From the NCBI GenBank assembly GCA_019448385.1, contig JAGTXO010000021.1:186001-250000 (forward strand): 64,000 nt of DNA, read 5' to 3'. The DNA is from Diacronema lutheri. Taxonomy: Eukaryota; Haptophyta; Pavlovophyceae; Pavlovales; Pavlovaceae. The notes beneath the pieces were generated by a model. That model did not search any database. It was not told the DNA's origin and saw only the letters and a list, made by a program, of their open reading frames with translations. This document shows, one piece after another, positions 33,030 to 43,492 of this stretch; the first letter of the stretch is position 1, and the number at the start of each line of letters is the position of its first letter. Position numbers and translations under genes: made by a program.

Positions 33030-36000
33030 CGAGCGCGCGGCCGGCGACGAGACTGCGATCGACGGCACGGACGCGGGCGGCGCGGTGAGCCTCGCGTGGC
33101 AGCTGCAGCTCCTCTCGCCGCTCGACGAGCTCCACCGGCAGAGCGCGCACCGCGACACGCGCGACAAGGTGCTGCAGGCGATCTATACCCTCCTGCTCGC
33201 GTCCGGCGCCGCGCTGCACGCCGGCTGGCACGCGTGCTTGCGCGTGCTCGAGCGCGTCGCGACGGGCGGCGCGGAGCACGCGCCGCTCATCGCGCTCGCC
33301 TTCAAGTCGGTGCAGCTCGTCGCGTCCGACTTTTTGCACGCGCTCTCACCGCGTGCGCTCCGTCGGTACATCGCCGTCGCGGGCGCGTACGGCCGGCAGG
33401 CGGACGCGCTCAACGTCGCGCTCACGGCGGTCGGCGTGCAGTGGGCGGTGGCCGACCACCTTGCGGCGATGCAGCAGCAGCAGCCACCGCCACCGCACGC
33501 CGCGCTGTCGCAGCCGCGCGCCGCGCCCGAGACGCCGCCCGCGCACGCGCGCGCCGCGCGCGCCGCCGCGCCGCCGCCGCCGTCCGCCGCGCGTGAGCGC
33601 ACGATGGGCGTCGGCGACAGCGCGGAGGCGGACGAGAGCTACGCGGAGGCCGGCGAGCGCGCGGCGCCGCCGTCCGCGGATGAGCTGTGGCTGTGTGTCC
33701 TTGCCGAGCTGCAGGCGCAGTGCGAGGACGCGGCACGGCCGGAACTGCGCACCTGCGCGTACCACACGCTCGAATCAGTGCTCATGGCGCATGGCGGACG
33801 CCTTTCGCCCGCCGCGTGGGATGGCGCGGTGTGGCGGGTGCTCCTGCCGCTCTGCGCGTCGGTCTCGCGCGCCGCCGAGCTCGCCTCGCCCGACGTGCTT
33901 GACGCACCAGAGCTCGGACGTGTGGGCGGCATGCCCGTCCACCTGCAGCTGCACCACACGCGCGACACGGCGCGCAAGCAGTGGGACGAGGCGCGCGTCC
34001 TCGCGCTACGCGCGGTGACGCGCGTCGTGCGCGCGCACCTCGGCTCGATCCGCACACGCCCGCGCTTTGATGTTGCGTGGCTCCACCTCCTCCGCTTCGT
34101 CGAGGCGTCCGCGCTCTCGACGCCCGGGTGCGTTGAGGTCGGCGACGCTGCCGTTGGCGCGCTTTTTCAAATGCTCGTGCTGCCGCCGCGCAAGCCGGCA
34201 GGCGTCGCGGCGGCGGTGGCGGCGCCGACGCCGGTGCCGGCGGACGGGACGACGAACGGCGCCGCCGCCGCCGCCGGCGGCGCGGGCGGCGCGAGCGTGG
34301 CGCGCGGCGCGGCGCTCGTGCCCGTCGAGCTGCGCGACGGCGTGTGGGCGGCGTGCGAGCGCATCGCCGAGAGCGCGACGGGCGGCAACGGCGCCCACTT
34401 TGCGATGCACGCCCGCCTGTGCCTCACGTTGTGCGAGCAGCTCGCCGCCGCCTTGTACGACGCTGCGCCGCGCGGCGAGCTGCGCGCCGCCGAAGCCGTC
34501 CGCCTCGCCGCGTTCGCCGAGCGGTTACTGCTCCCGCCCGCCGCGCTCGTGCCGCTCGGCGTCGGCGGCGCGCGCGGCTGGGCGGCGACCGCCGCGCTGC
34601 GCGCCGCGCCCGTGAGTCTGGCGCCAAGCGCGGCGGGCGCGATCTCGCGCGCGTACGGCAAGGCCGCTGCCAAGCCGCACGGCCCAACGGTGCTGCAGCT
34701 CGCGATCCTCCGGCTGCTCGTCACGCTCGCGCACACGCCCAGCGACGCCCCGCCGCCGCCACCGCCGCCGCTGCCGCCGTCGTCGCTGCCGCCGGCGCGC
34801 GCGCCGCTTGCATGCGCGCGCGCGCTCGCTGTGCGGGCCGCGCCGCGCGACGTCGACGGCGACGTGCTGAAGCGCATTGTGCTCTTGCTCGCCGCCGCGG
34901 CCGCGCCGCCCGCTGAGCTCGGCCGGTTGGACAGCGCGCCCCACGCCGGCGCGATGCGCGAGCTGTGCGCAACGATGCAGGAGGCGATCGAGATCGCGTG
35001 CGAGCCCGGCGCGGCGTTGCCCCCCGCGCCGAGCTGGGCGGCGGGCGCGGGCGGCGGGATCGAAGAGCGGTGCGTTGCGCTCGGCGCGGCGCTCGTCGTC
35101 GACGGGCCCGCGGCCGCGCGCGCGGCGCTCGACGCGCTCGCGCCGCCCGGGTCGGTCGCGGCGGCGGCGGCCGCCGCCTCCGCCGCCGCGCGCGCGGCCG
35201 AGTGCGCGCCGACCGCCGCCGCGCCCGCCGCCGCGCCCGCCAGTGCGGGCGAGGCGCCCACGCCGCCCGCGCCACCGCCGCCGCCGCCGCCGGCCCCCGC
35301 GCCGCGCGTGCCACGCGCGGCGCTCGTCGAGTGCTCGCTGCCGCTGCTCGCCCTCTGCGCCAAGCTGCTGCGCGCGCCCGTCGCGATCGCCGACGCGTCC
35401 ATCGCCGCCGAGGCGGGCGGCATGGGCGTGGGCGTCGGCAGCGTCACGGACGTGGACGCGCCCGCCATCGTGAATCTGCCCGTTACGTGCGTGCACGCGT
35501 GCGCGCGGATCGGCTGCGCGCTCGTCGGGTCGCGCGCGCCGGCGCGCGGCGCCGACGGCGTCGACGCCGCCGCCAGCGGCGCCGGCGGCGCGGGTGGCGC
35601 GACGGATGGCGGCGGCTGGGAACAGGCGTCGTCGGACGAGCAGGAGGCGGCGGCGCGCGCGCTCGCCGAGGCCGCGAGCGCCGCGCTCAGCGCGCAGCTC
35701 GTGAGCGCCGTCACGGCGCTCGCCACCGGCGTGGACGGCCGGACGGACGCGCGCTCGCGCGCAAATAGCGCAAGCGGCGGCGCCGTTGGTGGCGTGGCGA
35801 CGGGTGCGGCGGGCGGCGGCGCGAGCGCGCGCCTCGCCGTCTGCGCGCTGCTCGGCCCGCTCGAAGACGCGCAGGCGCTCCTTTTGAAAACCATCGGCCG
35901 CGAGCTCCTCCTCGCGCGCGTGCCGGCCGAGCGCGCGAGCGGCGCGCCCGTTGCACTCGCGTTGCCCCCTCCGCCACGTGATCCGTCGTTCGAGCCGCCG

Positions 36001-36594
36001 CGTCGCGCCCTCCTCGACGCCGCCGCCGCCCTCGTCGTCCTGCCGCGCCCGGCGTGGGCGGCGGCGGGCGTCCGCGAGAGCCGCGAGCGCGTCGCGGCCG
36101 CGCCCGACGCCGACGCCGTCGCGGCCGCGGGCTCGGGCACGCCGGGCTCGGCCGGCGCGCTCGACGCGGCGCACGGCGACGTGTGGTACGAGGCGGCGAG
36201 CCTGCTCTTCGACGCGTCGGCCGCCACCGCCCACGCCGGCCCCGCGGAGGGCACGCCGACGGAGCTCCTCATGCGCGCCATCGCCGAGATGCTGCGCGCG
36301 TGCGCCGCGAGCGGCGGCGGCGGCGGCGGCGGCGCGGACGCGCAACCGCGTTCGGCGGATGCGCTCGTCGCGCGCGAGGCGGCGCGGCACGCGACGTGGC
36401 TGGTGCGCGCGCTGCTCGGCGGGCGGCCGAACGCGTCGCCGATGCCCGCGAGGCAACTGGCGCTATTGGTTCCGCCCATGATCGAGTGTATTGGGACAGG
36501 CAAGGCGGCGCGCAGGCTCGAGCTCGACGCGGCGCTGCGCGACGCGCTGCAGGCCGCGGCTGCCGAGCTGCTCGCGGGGCAGCCGCGCTTCTGA
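29644..36594 (+). CDS. MON2: MON2 homologue, Golgi/endosome trafficking scaffold
   Basis: A single frame of 2,316 residues, starting MTPRERALTSALQTLEGELR. The N-terminus follows MON2 closely: a DCB-like helical block (FVSTALLCLQRLCAVARFEP, LPEPVQLKLLQTALHVAA, ARAAVQQLIGFVLDA). The central conserved part shows DALCDMMAALATQSLQAL, ALRSLVLAAECNARRWRLTW, PASLRALGVDSMVRL-like HPTASLRALGVDSMVRLV, and RDTRDKVLQAIYTLLLASG followed by LIALAFKSVQLVASDFL. MON2 is a large relative of the BIG/GBF Arf-GEFs without a Sec7 domain and acts with Dopey and flippases in endosome-to-Golgi traffic. The protein is longer than the animal one because of Ala/Gly/Pro insertions, including a 12-bp repeat encoding ACNG (31285-31330) and an Ala-Pro run (32985-33027). 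No introns are evident. Confidence 0.88.
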
Positions 36595-36839
36595 GGCGGC
36601 CGGCGCGGCAAGGGTGTGGCCGAGCGGGCGGCGGCTGGGTCGAGTCGAGGGGAGGGGGGTGGAGGGGTGAGGGGGTTGCTTGACTTGCCGCTCGTTGCTT
36701 TCATGTGCAAAGTGACGATGAACGCGGTCACGTGTGACGTGTGCCACCGCAGGGGCCAGGATGGAACGCGTGTGCCGTGGGCCCGTGACCATCCTCACTC
36801 CTGAGTCCTTGACCCGGCCGCCATCGTGCGGGCGGTCGG
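36595..36839. other. Short spacer between MON2 and ribokinase
   Basis: 245 bp, same orientation of both neighbours. Contains two tightly spaced acgtgtg motifs in cacgtgtgacgtgtgcc at 36730-36746, a CACGTG-type E-box overlapping a TGACGTG element, a plausible regulatory site. Confidence 0.45.
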
Positions 36840-37856
36840 ATGCGGTGTGCGCTGCTCCTCTTGACCGTGCGGATGAGCATCTCGCGGATGAGCGCGACGG
36901 GCGCGGCACGTCCGATCGTGGTGGTCGGATCGATCAACGCCGACATCTACCTCGAGGTGCCGCGCGTGCCCGCGGTGGGCGAGACGCTCATCGCGACGGC
37001 CGACCCGCGCATCTTCCCGGGCGGCAAGGGCGCAAACCAAGCGGCGGCCGCCGCGCGGCTCACCGGCCGCTGTCAGATGGTGGGGCAGGTGGGCGGCTCG
37101 GACGCATACGGCGAGCAGATGCTCGAGCGCGCGCGCGCGTGCGGCGTCGACACCTCGCTCGTCGCGCGCCACCCGACGGCATCGACGGGGCAGGCGTACA
37201 TCGTGCTGCAGGCGGACGGCGACAACTCGATCATCGTCGTCGGCGGGGCGAACCAGCTGTGGCCCGAGGACGAGCCGCTCGGCGCGGGCACGCGCGAGGC
37301 GATTGCGTGCGCCAGCTGCCTCCTCCTTCAGCGCGAGATCCCCGAGCGCGTCAACATCGCCGCCGCGACGCTGGCGCGGGCGAGCGGCGTGCCCGTCGTG
37401 CTTGACGTGGGCGGCGAGGACAGCGCCGTCTCCAAAGAGCTGCTCGCGCTGTGCACGAGCGTGAGCCCGAACGAGACGGAGCTCGCGCGCATGACCGGCC
37501 TTCCAACCGACGACGACGCGCGCGTGCTCGCCGCCGCGCGCGCGCTGCTCGCCGGCGGCATGATTAGTGAGGTCGTCGTGAAGCTTGGCGCGCGCGGCTG
37601 CATGCGCGTGGGCGCGGACGGGCGCGAGCCGCTGTGGCAGGCGGCGTTCCCGGTCGCGCAGGTGGTCGACACGACCGGTGCGGGCGACTGCTTCACCGCC
37701 GCGTTCGCCGTCGCGTGCGCCGAGGGGCGCGACGTCGGCGCGTCATTGCGTTTTGCGACCGCCGCGGCGTCGCTCGCCGTGCAGACGCGCGGCGCGATGA
37801 CGAGCATGCCGGCGCGCGAGATGGTCGAGCGGCTGATGGCGGGGACGGCGGCGTGA
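36840..37856 (+). CDS. RBKS: Ribokinase (PfkB family)
   Basis: 338 residues from the ATG at 36840; in-frame ATGs at 36873 and 36888 are alternative starts. PfkB signatures: PIVVVGSINADIYLEVPRVP, FPGGKGANQAAAAARL (substrate-binding GGKGANQA), VSPNETELARMTGLP and the anion-hole DTTGAGDCFTAAFAVA with its catalytic Asp near residue 288. It phosphorylates D-ribose to ribose-5-phosphate with ATP. Length fits the family. The first 20 residues (MRCALLLLTVRMSIS) lie before the conserved fold and could be a weak targeting peptide or untranslated. Confidence 0.93.
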   Translation: MRCALLLLTVRMSISRMSATGAARPIVVVGSINADIYLEVPRVPAVGETLIATADPRIFPGGKGANQAAAAARLTGRCQMVGQVGGSDAYGEQMLERARACGVDTSLVARHPTASTGQAYIVLQADGDNSIIVVGGANQLWPEDEPLGAGTREAIACASCLLLQREIPERVNIAAATLARASGVPVVLDVGGEDSAVSKELLALCTSVSPNETELARMTGLPTDDDARVLAAARALLAGGMISEVVVKLGARGCMRVGADGREPLWQAAFPVAQVVDTTGAGDCFTAAFAVACAEGRDVGASLRFATAAASLAVQTRGAMTSMPAREMVERLMAGTAA

Positions 37857-37941
37857 AGCGAGCCGCGCTTCCAACGCATCCGGACTGTCAGGATTCGAAT
37901 CAGTCCTTCAGCGTAGATACACTCGTCACGCGCGGACTGAC

Positions 37942-38769
37942 TCATGAGTCCATCTCCATCGCCTCGCCGCGATCGCTGTCGCCGAGCCCGCCCTCCGCGT
38001 CGCTCGGCGCGTCAGGCAGCTCGGGCGGCGCGGGCGGCTGCGCGCCCGGTCGAAGGGTGAGCGATGGCAGGGGGTGGGCGCCGCCGCGCGGCGGGAGGCC
38101 AAGAATGGCGGGCTCGTCGAAGAGATCGCAGCCCCAGTCGGAGCCGTCGTCATCCGCATCGTACTGCGCGTCGTACTGCTCCGTGGCGGACGGCCCGATG
38201 AAGCGGAGCGGCACGTCGTGCGCGGCGGGCGGGTGCGCGGCAGCGCCGACGGTCGCGCCATGCGGATCGCGCGGCGTGTCCGGCAACGACGACGGCAGCT
38301 TTGGGCGCGAGACGAGAAGGGGGCTGTCGGCGCCCTCGTGCTTGCGCTTGCCGGCCGGCGCGTGGCAGCGCAGGCTTGAGCCCGCCGCGAGCAGCTGCGT
38401 CACGTCGATCTGCCGCGCGACGTCGAGCGCCCACTCACCGCCGCCGGCCACCTCGGCTGCGCCCGAGCGCCAGGCGGTGTCGGCGGCGGCCGCGGCGACG
38501 ACGGTCGCAGCGCACGCGTCGCCGCGAAGGAACGCGTCGAGGAGCTGTAACCGCAGGCCGTCGAGCCGCTCCGAAGCCGCGCGGCTCGCCGGCCGCTTCA
38601 CCGCGCCGGCGGACGGCGCACAGCCGAGCAGCTCGCGCTGGTGCTCGTCGAGCGCACGCAGCATGCCGGTGCGCGCGGCGGCGTCGACGGCGCAGTCGGC
38701 GCCGTCCTCGAGGCTGGCGAGCGAGCGGGCCAGCTCCTGCAAGCTGAGCAGATCGGACGACGCCTGCAT
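37942..38769 (-). CDS. Hypothetical protein with acidic C-terminus
   Basis: 275 residues, intronless, from MQASSDLLSLQELARSLASL at 38769. The first 130 residues are predicted mostly helical (GMLRALDEHQRELLG, LDGLRLQLLDAFLRGDACA). A basic cluster GKRKHEG near residue 142 could be a nuclear signal. The C-terminal half is Pro-rich with an acidic patch (QYDADDDGSDWGCDLFDE) and ends GEAMEMDS; acidic-hydrophobic patches of this kind occur in transcriptional activators. No family recognised. It is divergent from the HYLS1-like gene with 128 bp between starts and tail to tail with ribokinase (85 bp). Confidence 0.6.
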   Translation of the reverse strand: MQASSDLLSLQELARSLASLEDGADCAVDAAARTGMLRALDEHQRELLGCAPSAGAVKRPASRAASERLDGLRLQLLDAFLRGDACAATVVAAAAADTAWRSGAAEVAGGGEWALDVARQIDVTQLLAAGSSLRCHAPAGKRKHEGADSPLLVSRPKLPSSLPDTPRDPHGATVGAAAHPPAAHDVPLRFIGPSATEQYDAQYDADDDGSDWGCDLFDEPAILGLPPRGGAHPLPSLTLRPGAQPPAPPELPDAPSDAEGGLGDSDRGEAMEMDS

Positions 38770-38897
38770 CGCGTCCGGGCGCCCCGCCGGGCGTCAACCC
38801 CCCTCTGCTCGGCCGTGACTACTCGACTTTCGCCAGTGTGCCGGGACAACCGTCAAACGCGCGCCAGTTCGCCAGTTGCGCTGGCGAGCCCATTCAA

Positions 38898-40083
38898 ATG
38901 GGCTCGACGGTAGCCGAGCTCGACGAGATCCGCCGGCAGCTCGGCGTCGACTCCGAGGCATTCTCCGACGACGTGCTGCGCGCCGTGCTTGCTGACCTTA
39001 CGCTCTCCGCCCGCCCTTTTGCGGCCGAGCCGCTCGCTTTCCCGACGGCCGCGGTCGACCCGTTTGTGCCGTACGACCGCCCGTCGTCCGATGCCGACGA
39101 CGGCGAGGCGGACGAGCGGACGCACACCGTGCGCCGCGCTCTGATCGAGAAGACCGTCGCCGTTGACCATGACGGCCAGCTGTGCGCGCCGCGACCGTCG
39201 CCACTCTTGCAGAGCGCGCCTCGGCACGCGCGTCCGGCTGGCCGGCGCTCGCCGCGCCCTGCTGACCGTGCCGCGCGCGCCGCCTTCCCGATCGACGCGC
39301 GCGCGCGGCGGCGTCGCAGGAATTACCTGCCCCGTGACGGGCGCGAGCGCGCCGATGCACGCCCGACGGCGCCGCGCGACATCCTTCGCAGCGCCACGCG
39401 CGTGCCGATCGAACGCGCGCTGCCCGACCGCCCGTCGACGGCGCCACGCCCGTCGACGGCGCCCGGCCCGGCGCGCGAGCGCGTGCCGGCGCGCACGCCT
39501 CGCAGCGAGCCGCGGCCGCTGCGTGCCGTCAGCCGCCTGGGCCTCGACCGCCCGATGAGCGCCGTCGGTTACATTGTGCGCACGTCGGCCGTGACCGGCC
39601 GCGTCAAGTCCGACCCGGTCGCAATGCGCCAGCAGCGGGAGAAGCAGTGGTGCGCGCGGGCCGCGCGCTGCCGCACCGTCGCGTTCTCGCGCCGCGCTTA
39701 CGCGCCGTCGCCCGCCGCCGGCGCGCAGGGGTGCATCGGCGTTTCTAACGAGCATGGCGTCTCCGCGCCACCGTCACGAGCCCGTCGCGAGCACGGACCC
39801 GCGTGGCGCGACGCTCGAGAGTTACCGCGTGCGGCACGACCGGCTCGCGCTTTCAAAGGCCAAAAGCGCCGGCGCCGCCGGCTACATCGTGCCCACACAG
39901 AAGCGGCGCGACGACGTCGTCTGGCACACGCGCGAGCGGCTGCGGCGCGAGCACGCGCCGCACCAGACCAATTTCGCCGCGTCGCGCGCGCCGGCCGCGC
40001 GCAACACGTACGTGCCACCGACGAGCCTGCGCCGCGACGAGCTGCGCTGGCAGGTGCGCGCCGAGCTCGCCGTCGTGTACTGA
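38898..40083 (+). CDS. HYLS1: HYLS1-like centriolar protein
   Basis: Exons 38898..39649 and 39729..40083 with a 79-bp GT-AG intron (CAGTG|GTGCG...GCGCAG|GGGTG), 368 residues. The start MGSTVAELDEIRRQLGVDSE gives an N-terminal helix. The conserved HYLS-1 box is represented by GRVKSDPVAMRQQREKQW, spliced to SYRVRHDRLALSKAKSAG. Two family-type Trp/Arg elements follow: YIVPTQKRRDDVVWHTRERL and YVPPTSLRRDELRWQVRAEL, matching the paired YxVPxxxxRxxLRWxVR blocks at the C-terminus of animal HYLS1. HYLS1 binds centriole cores and is required for basal-body function and cilium formation. The middle (PRPSTAPGPA) is low-complexity. Confidence 0.8.
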
Positions 40084-40282
40084 TGATCTGTCTGATCGGC
40101 ATATGCGAAAAGAAGAATGGGGATCGCCCCCCACGACATTGTGGCTACTCGATCCCCCCGCAGCTGGTGCCGACACAGAAAGAAGATTACAGGATGACTA
40201 GTGTACACATACTCACCCGTATGGGGGGCGATTCATAAGGAAATCGTCGGAAGTTCCAAGCTTTCCACAACGGCGTGTGGGC

Positions 40283-43200
40283 ATGCGCCGTCGGCTCTCG
40301 ACCGGCGAGCTCGACGCCGCGCAGGGCGTGCCCTCTGCACTCCCCATGGCGGCCAAGGCGGCAAAGCGGCGCTTTGGGAACGTTGTCTTGCGCATGCGCG
40401 CGTTCACGACGCGCACGCCGCGCGCGCGCTCGAATGGCATATCGGCTCACTCGTCGTCGGACGAGGTCGCGGCGCTCGCGCCGCTCGCAAAGGCGTGGCC
40501 GCCGCTGCCGCCCAAGTTGGCGCGCTCGCCGACATCCTCCGCCCCGATCATCGAAGGTGGCGGCGAGTCCTCTTGTCGCCTCGCGCGGCCGGCGATCGGC
40601 CCGAGCCGCGCGATGGCCGCGAAGAGCCTGGCGGCGAGCCAGAAGCTCAAGGCGACGCTCGACAGCCTCTCGCACCGGCGCAGCTCGCGCAGCCCGTCGC
40701 CAGCGGCATCGCGCTCGTCGGCAAAACGCGAAGCGGCACCATCCGCCGCGCGGGCTCAGCTGGAGCGCACGCGGCCCAATGCAATCGCCGGTTCGCCGCC
40801 CGAGCCGCTGCCCGCGCCGTCTGAGCGTGCGCCGTCGAGCGCCGAGGAGCGCGAGCGCGCTCTCTCGTCCGCGACGACGGCCTCGCGCAAGCACGACCCG
40901 TCGAGTCCACTCCGCGCGTTGAGCGCACACCCCTCGGCGACCGAGTCGTACCACGCCTCCGCGCAGCCGTACGCCACTCTCTCGCCCCTCGTGCCATCGG
41001 CGCACGGCATGCCGCACGCGCGCGCGGACGCCAGCCGTTGCACCACCTCGTCGACGCAGACCTCCGCACGCCGCACGGCCTCGTCGGCGCATCCCAACGC
41101 GTCCGACGAGCGCGTGGACGGTGCCGGCGGCGCGCCGGCGCCTGCCAGCGCGCGCGATGCCAACGCGCATCAGCGCTCGAGCAGCGCCACGGGCGGGGAC
41201 GCGAACGATGGCGGGTTGCGCGCGCTGGGCACCAGCGGTGCACTTGGCCCGGCCCCACCGCCTCCACCGCGCGCTCGCCGGCACGCCGGCGGCGCGCCCG
41301 AGCCGCCCGCGCGCCGCGCGCCGAGCGCGTCGCTGGCCGACGGCGCGTCGATCGCGGCGCAATCCGCGGCTGGCGCGCTGTACGAACACCTCGAGTCCGC
41401 GTGGTCGTCCGCGCTGTATGAACACCTCGAGTCCGCGTGGTCGTGCATCCCGCCCTCGGCTCCCGCGCCAATCAGCGCGCTCGCGCCAGCCGATTTGGCA
41501 CTCGCCGGGCCGCAGCCACCAGCCGACGTGCCGCCGCCAAACCCGCAGCTGTCGCTGCTCGCAATGCCGCCCTCGCCGTTGGTGTCGCCGCCGGCGATGG
41601 GCGCCGCTCCGCCGACGGCCGCTGCGGCCGCACACGTCGCCGCCATCGCGCCGCTGCTTGAACCTGCCGCCGCGCATCCACCGGTGCCGTCCGCCGTGCC
41701 CCTGTCGCGCCTCTCACCCGACGACCAAGCCGCGCTCCGCCCGCTGTGCGCACACCTCGGCATGCGCGTGGGCATGGAGGCTGAACTTTTGACGTTGCGC
41801 GAGCTGCCGCCTTCGGCGGCGTCCGTGAGCACGCGTGCCGCCGCGCACGCCGCGCCCGCGCCAATGGCCGGCGCGCCATCTCACACGCCGCCCAAGCTCG
41901 CGCCCGCGCCGCTCGGCGACGCGGCATTTGGCGCGCTCGCACGATTACTCGCGCATGAGCATAGTTCGCTCGCGACGCTCGCATTCGCGCGCGCCGACAT
42001 GAGCGCGTCGCGCGCCGACGCGCTCGCGCGCGCGATCGCGCGCAGCGCGCGCTCGCCGCTCGCCACGCTGAACTTGGACGGCCAACCAATCGGACCTGCG
42101 GGCGCGCACGCGCTCGTGCGCGCGCTCGAGGCGCCGGGCTGCGCGCTCCAAATGCTCTCGCTGCGCGGCAACGGCGTGTGCAACGAGGGCGCACTCGAGC
42201 TTGCCGCCGCGCTCGAGGCCGCCGGCGCGCGCTCGCGCCTACGCTCACTCGACCTCAGCGCGAACGGCATCTCTGAGAAAGGCGCGATCGCTCTCGCCGA
42301 TTGCGTACGCGCGGGCTGCCCGCTGCGCGAGCTGCTGCTGCGCACGAACGGCGTGTGCGATCGCGGCGCGGTCGCGCTCGCCGCCAGCCTCGAGGCGTCC
42401 GCGCATCTGCGCCGCCTTGACCTGCAGGGCAACGCGCTCGGCGACGTCGGCGTCTCGGCGCTCGCGCACGCGCTGCGCGCCAACCGCGCGTTGCGCACGC
42501 TCGCGCTGCGCGGCTGCCAGTTTGGCGACGTTGGCGCGTCGGCGCTCGCGTCGGCGCTGCGCGCGAACAGCACGCTCGCCGAGCTCGACTGCTTCGCCAA
42601 CGCGATAGGCGATGGCGGGTGCGCGGAGCTCGCCGACGCGCTCTGCGCCAACGCGGCGCTGCACGCCCTCGAGCTCGACCACAACCGCTTCGGCCCGGCG
42701 GGCGGCGCGGCGCTCGGCGCGATGCTACACGCGAACGCGGCCTTGCGCTCGCTCGCGCTCTCATCGAGCTCGCTTGGCGACGAGGGGATGGCCGCGCTCG
42801 CCGGCGGGCTGCGCGCCAACCGCGCGCTCGCGCGTCTCGCGCTGCGTGGTGACCAGCTGCGCGCGGCCGGCGTGGCCGCGCTCGCGTCGGCGCTGCGCGC
42901 GGGCGGCAATTGCTCGCTTGCCGAGCTTGACCTTGACTACACGCAACTCGGCGCGGCGGGCGCGGTGGCGCTCGGTAACGCGCTCGGCGTCAAGGGCGGC
43001 GCGTGTCTCGCGGCCCTCGTCGTGTGCGCGCATGGCTTGGCCGCTGCCGACATCGCGCTACTCGCTGGCGCGTTCGACAATTCGCCGTGCCTCACGCGGC
43101 TGGACTTGCTCGAGCCGACGCTGCGCACCGCTGGGCCGGGCGAGCTGCTCTCGCACGCGCTCGTAGGAACGTCGGCTGGTAGCGAGCCGTGCGCATGGCA

Positions 43201-43297
43201 CTTTGCCGCGCATGCAGAGCTGTGCGCGCCGCCGCTGCCGGTGGCGAACGCACCTGGCGTCGCCGCGACCGTCAACTTTGGTCTGCACGACTGCTGA
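40283..43297 (+). CDS. RNI-type leucine-rich-repeat protein
   Basis: 1,004 residues, intronless, ATG at 40283. The N-terminal half is Ser/Pro/Ala-rich and apparently disordered. From about residue 550 to 950 come some 12 ribonuclease-inhibitor-type LRRs of about 28 residues: LRSLDLSANGISEKGAIALA, LRRLDLQGNALGDVGVSALA, LRTLALRGCQFGDVGASALA, LHALELDHNRFGPAGGAAL and others. No NACHT, F-box or kinase domain is visible. Such repeats bind other proteins; RanGAP- and NLR-like proteins share this geometry, but no specific partner can be named. A 36-bp tandem duplication lies in the N-terminal part. Confidence 0.8.
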   Translation: MRRRLSTGELDAAQGVPSALPMAAKAAKRRFGNVVLRMRAFTTRTPRARSNGISAHSSSDEVAALAPLAKAWPPLPPKLARSPTSSAPIIEGGGESSCRLARPAIGPSRAMAAKSLAASQKLKATLDSLSHRRSSRSPSPAASRSSAKREAAPSAARAQLERTRPNAIAGSPPEPLPAPSERAPSSAEERERALSSATTASRKHDPSSPLRALSAHPSATESYHASAQPYATLSPLVPSAHGMPHARADASRCTTSSTQTSARRTASSAHPNASDERVDGAGGAPAPASARDANAHQRSSSATGGDANDGGLRALGTSGALGPAPPPPPRARRHAGGAPEPPARRAPSASLADGASIAAQSAAGALYEHLESAWSSALYEHLESAWSCIPPSAPAPISALAPADLALAGPQPPADVPPPNPQLSLLAMPPSPLVSPPAMGAAPPTAAAAAHVAAIAPLLEPAAAHPPVPSAVPLSRLSPDDQAALRPLCAHLGMRVGMEAELLTLRELPPSAASVSTRAAAHAAPAPMAGAPSHTPPKLAPAPLGDAAFGALARLLAHEHSSLATLAFARADMSASRADALARAIARSARSPLATLNLDGQPIGPAGAHALVRALEAPGCALQMLSLRGNGVCNEGALELAAALEAAGARSRLRSLDLSANGISEKGAIALADCVRAGCPLRELLLRTNGVCDRGAVALAASLEASAHLRRLDLQGNALGDVGVSALAHALRANRALRTLALRGCQFGDVGASALASALRANSTLAELDCFANAIGDGGCAELADALCANAALHALELDHNRFGPAGGAALGAMLHANAALRSLALSSSSLGDEGMAALAGGLRANRALARLALRGDQLRAAGVAALASALRAGGNCSLAELDLDYTQLGAAGAVALGNALGVKGGACLAALVVCAHGLAAADIALLAGAFDNSPCLTRLDLLEPTLRTAGPGELLSHALVGTSAGSEPCAWHFAAHAELCAPPLPVANAPGVAATVNFGLHDC
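41375..41446 (+). repeat. 36-bp tandem duplication in the LRR gene
   Basis: Two copies of gcgctgta[c/t]gaacacctcg... at 41375-41410 and 41411-41446 encode ALYEHLESAWSS and ALYEHLESAWSC. Only two mismatches separate them, so the duplication is recent. Confidence 0.9.
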
Positions 43298-43492
43298 GCA
43301 CTGCAGGGCGCGCGCACGGCCGGAGAGGAGAGAGAGCGGCACGTGTCGCCGTCATTTTGGGCGACAGCCCTTGCCTAAAAGTGTCGTACGATCGTGCCTA
43401 GGGCGCCGCGTGAGAGCCGTGCTTCCCCGCCAAAGGGCGGGCAGCCAGCTGCGTCGCGCGTGGCGTTTCACGCGACGACGGCGCACGCGCGT
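43298..43492. other. Tail-to-tail spacer
   Basis: Follows the LRR stop and precedes the stop of the small minus-strand gene. No gene seen. Confidence 0.4.

Noticed and set aside
37905-37960. Palindrome actcatgagt as a terminator or operator
   Set aside because: Short palindrome between tail-to-tail genes; no supporting context.
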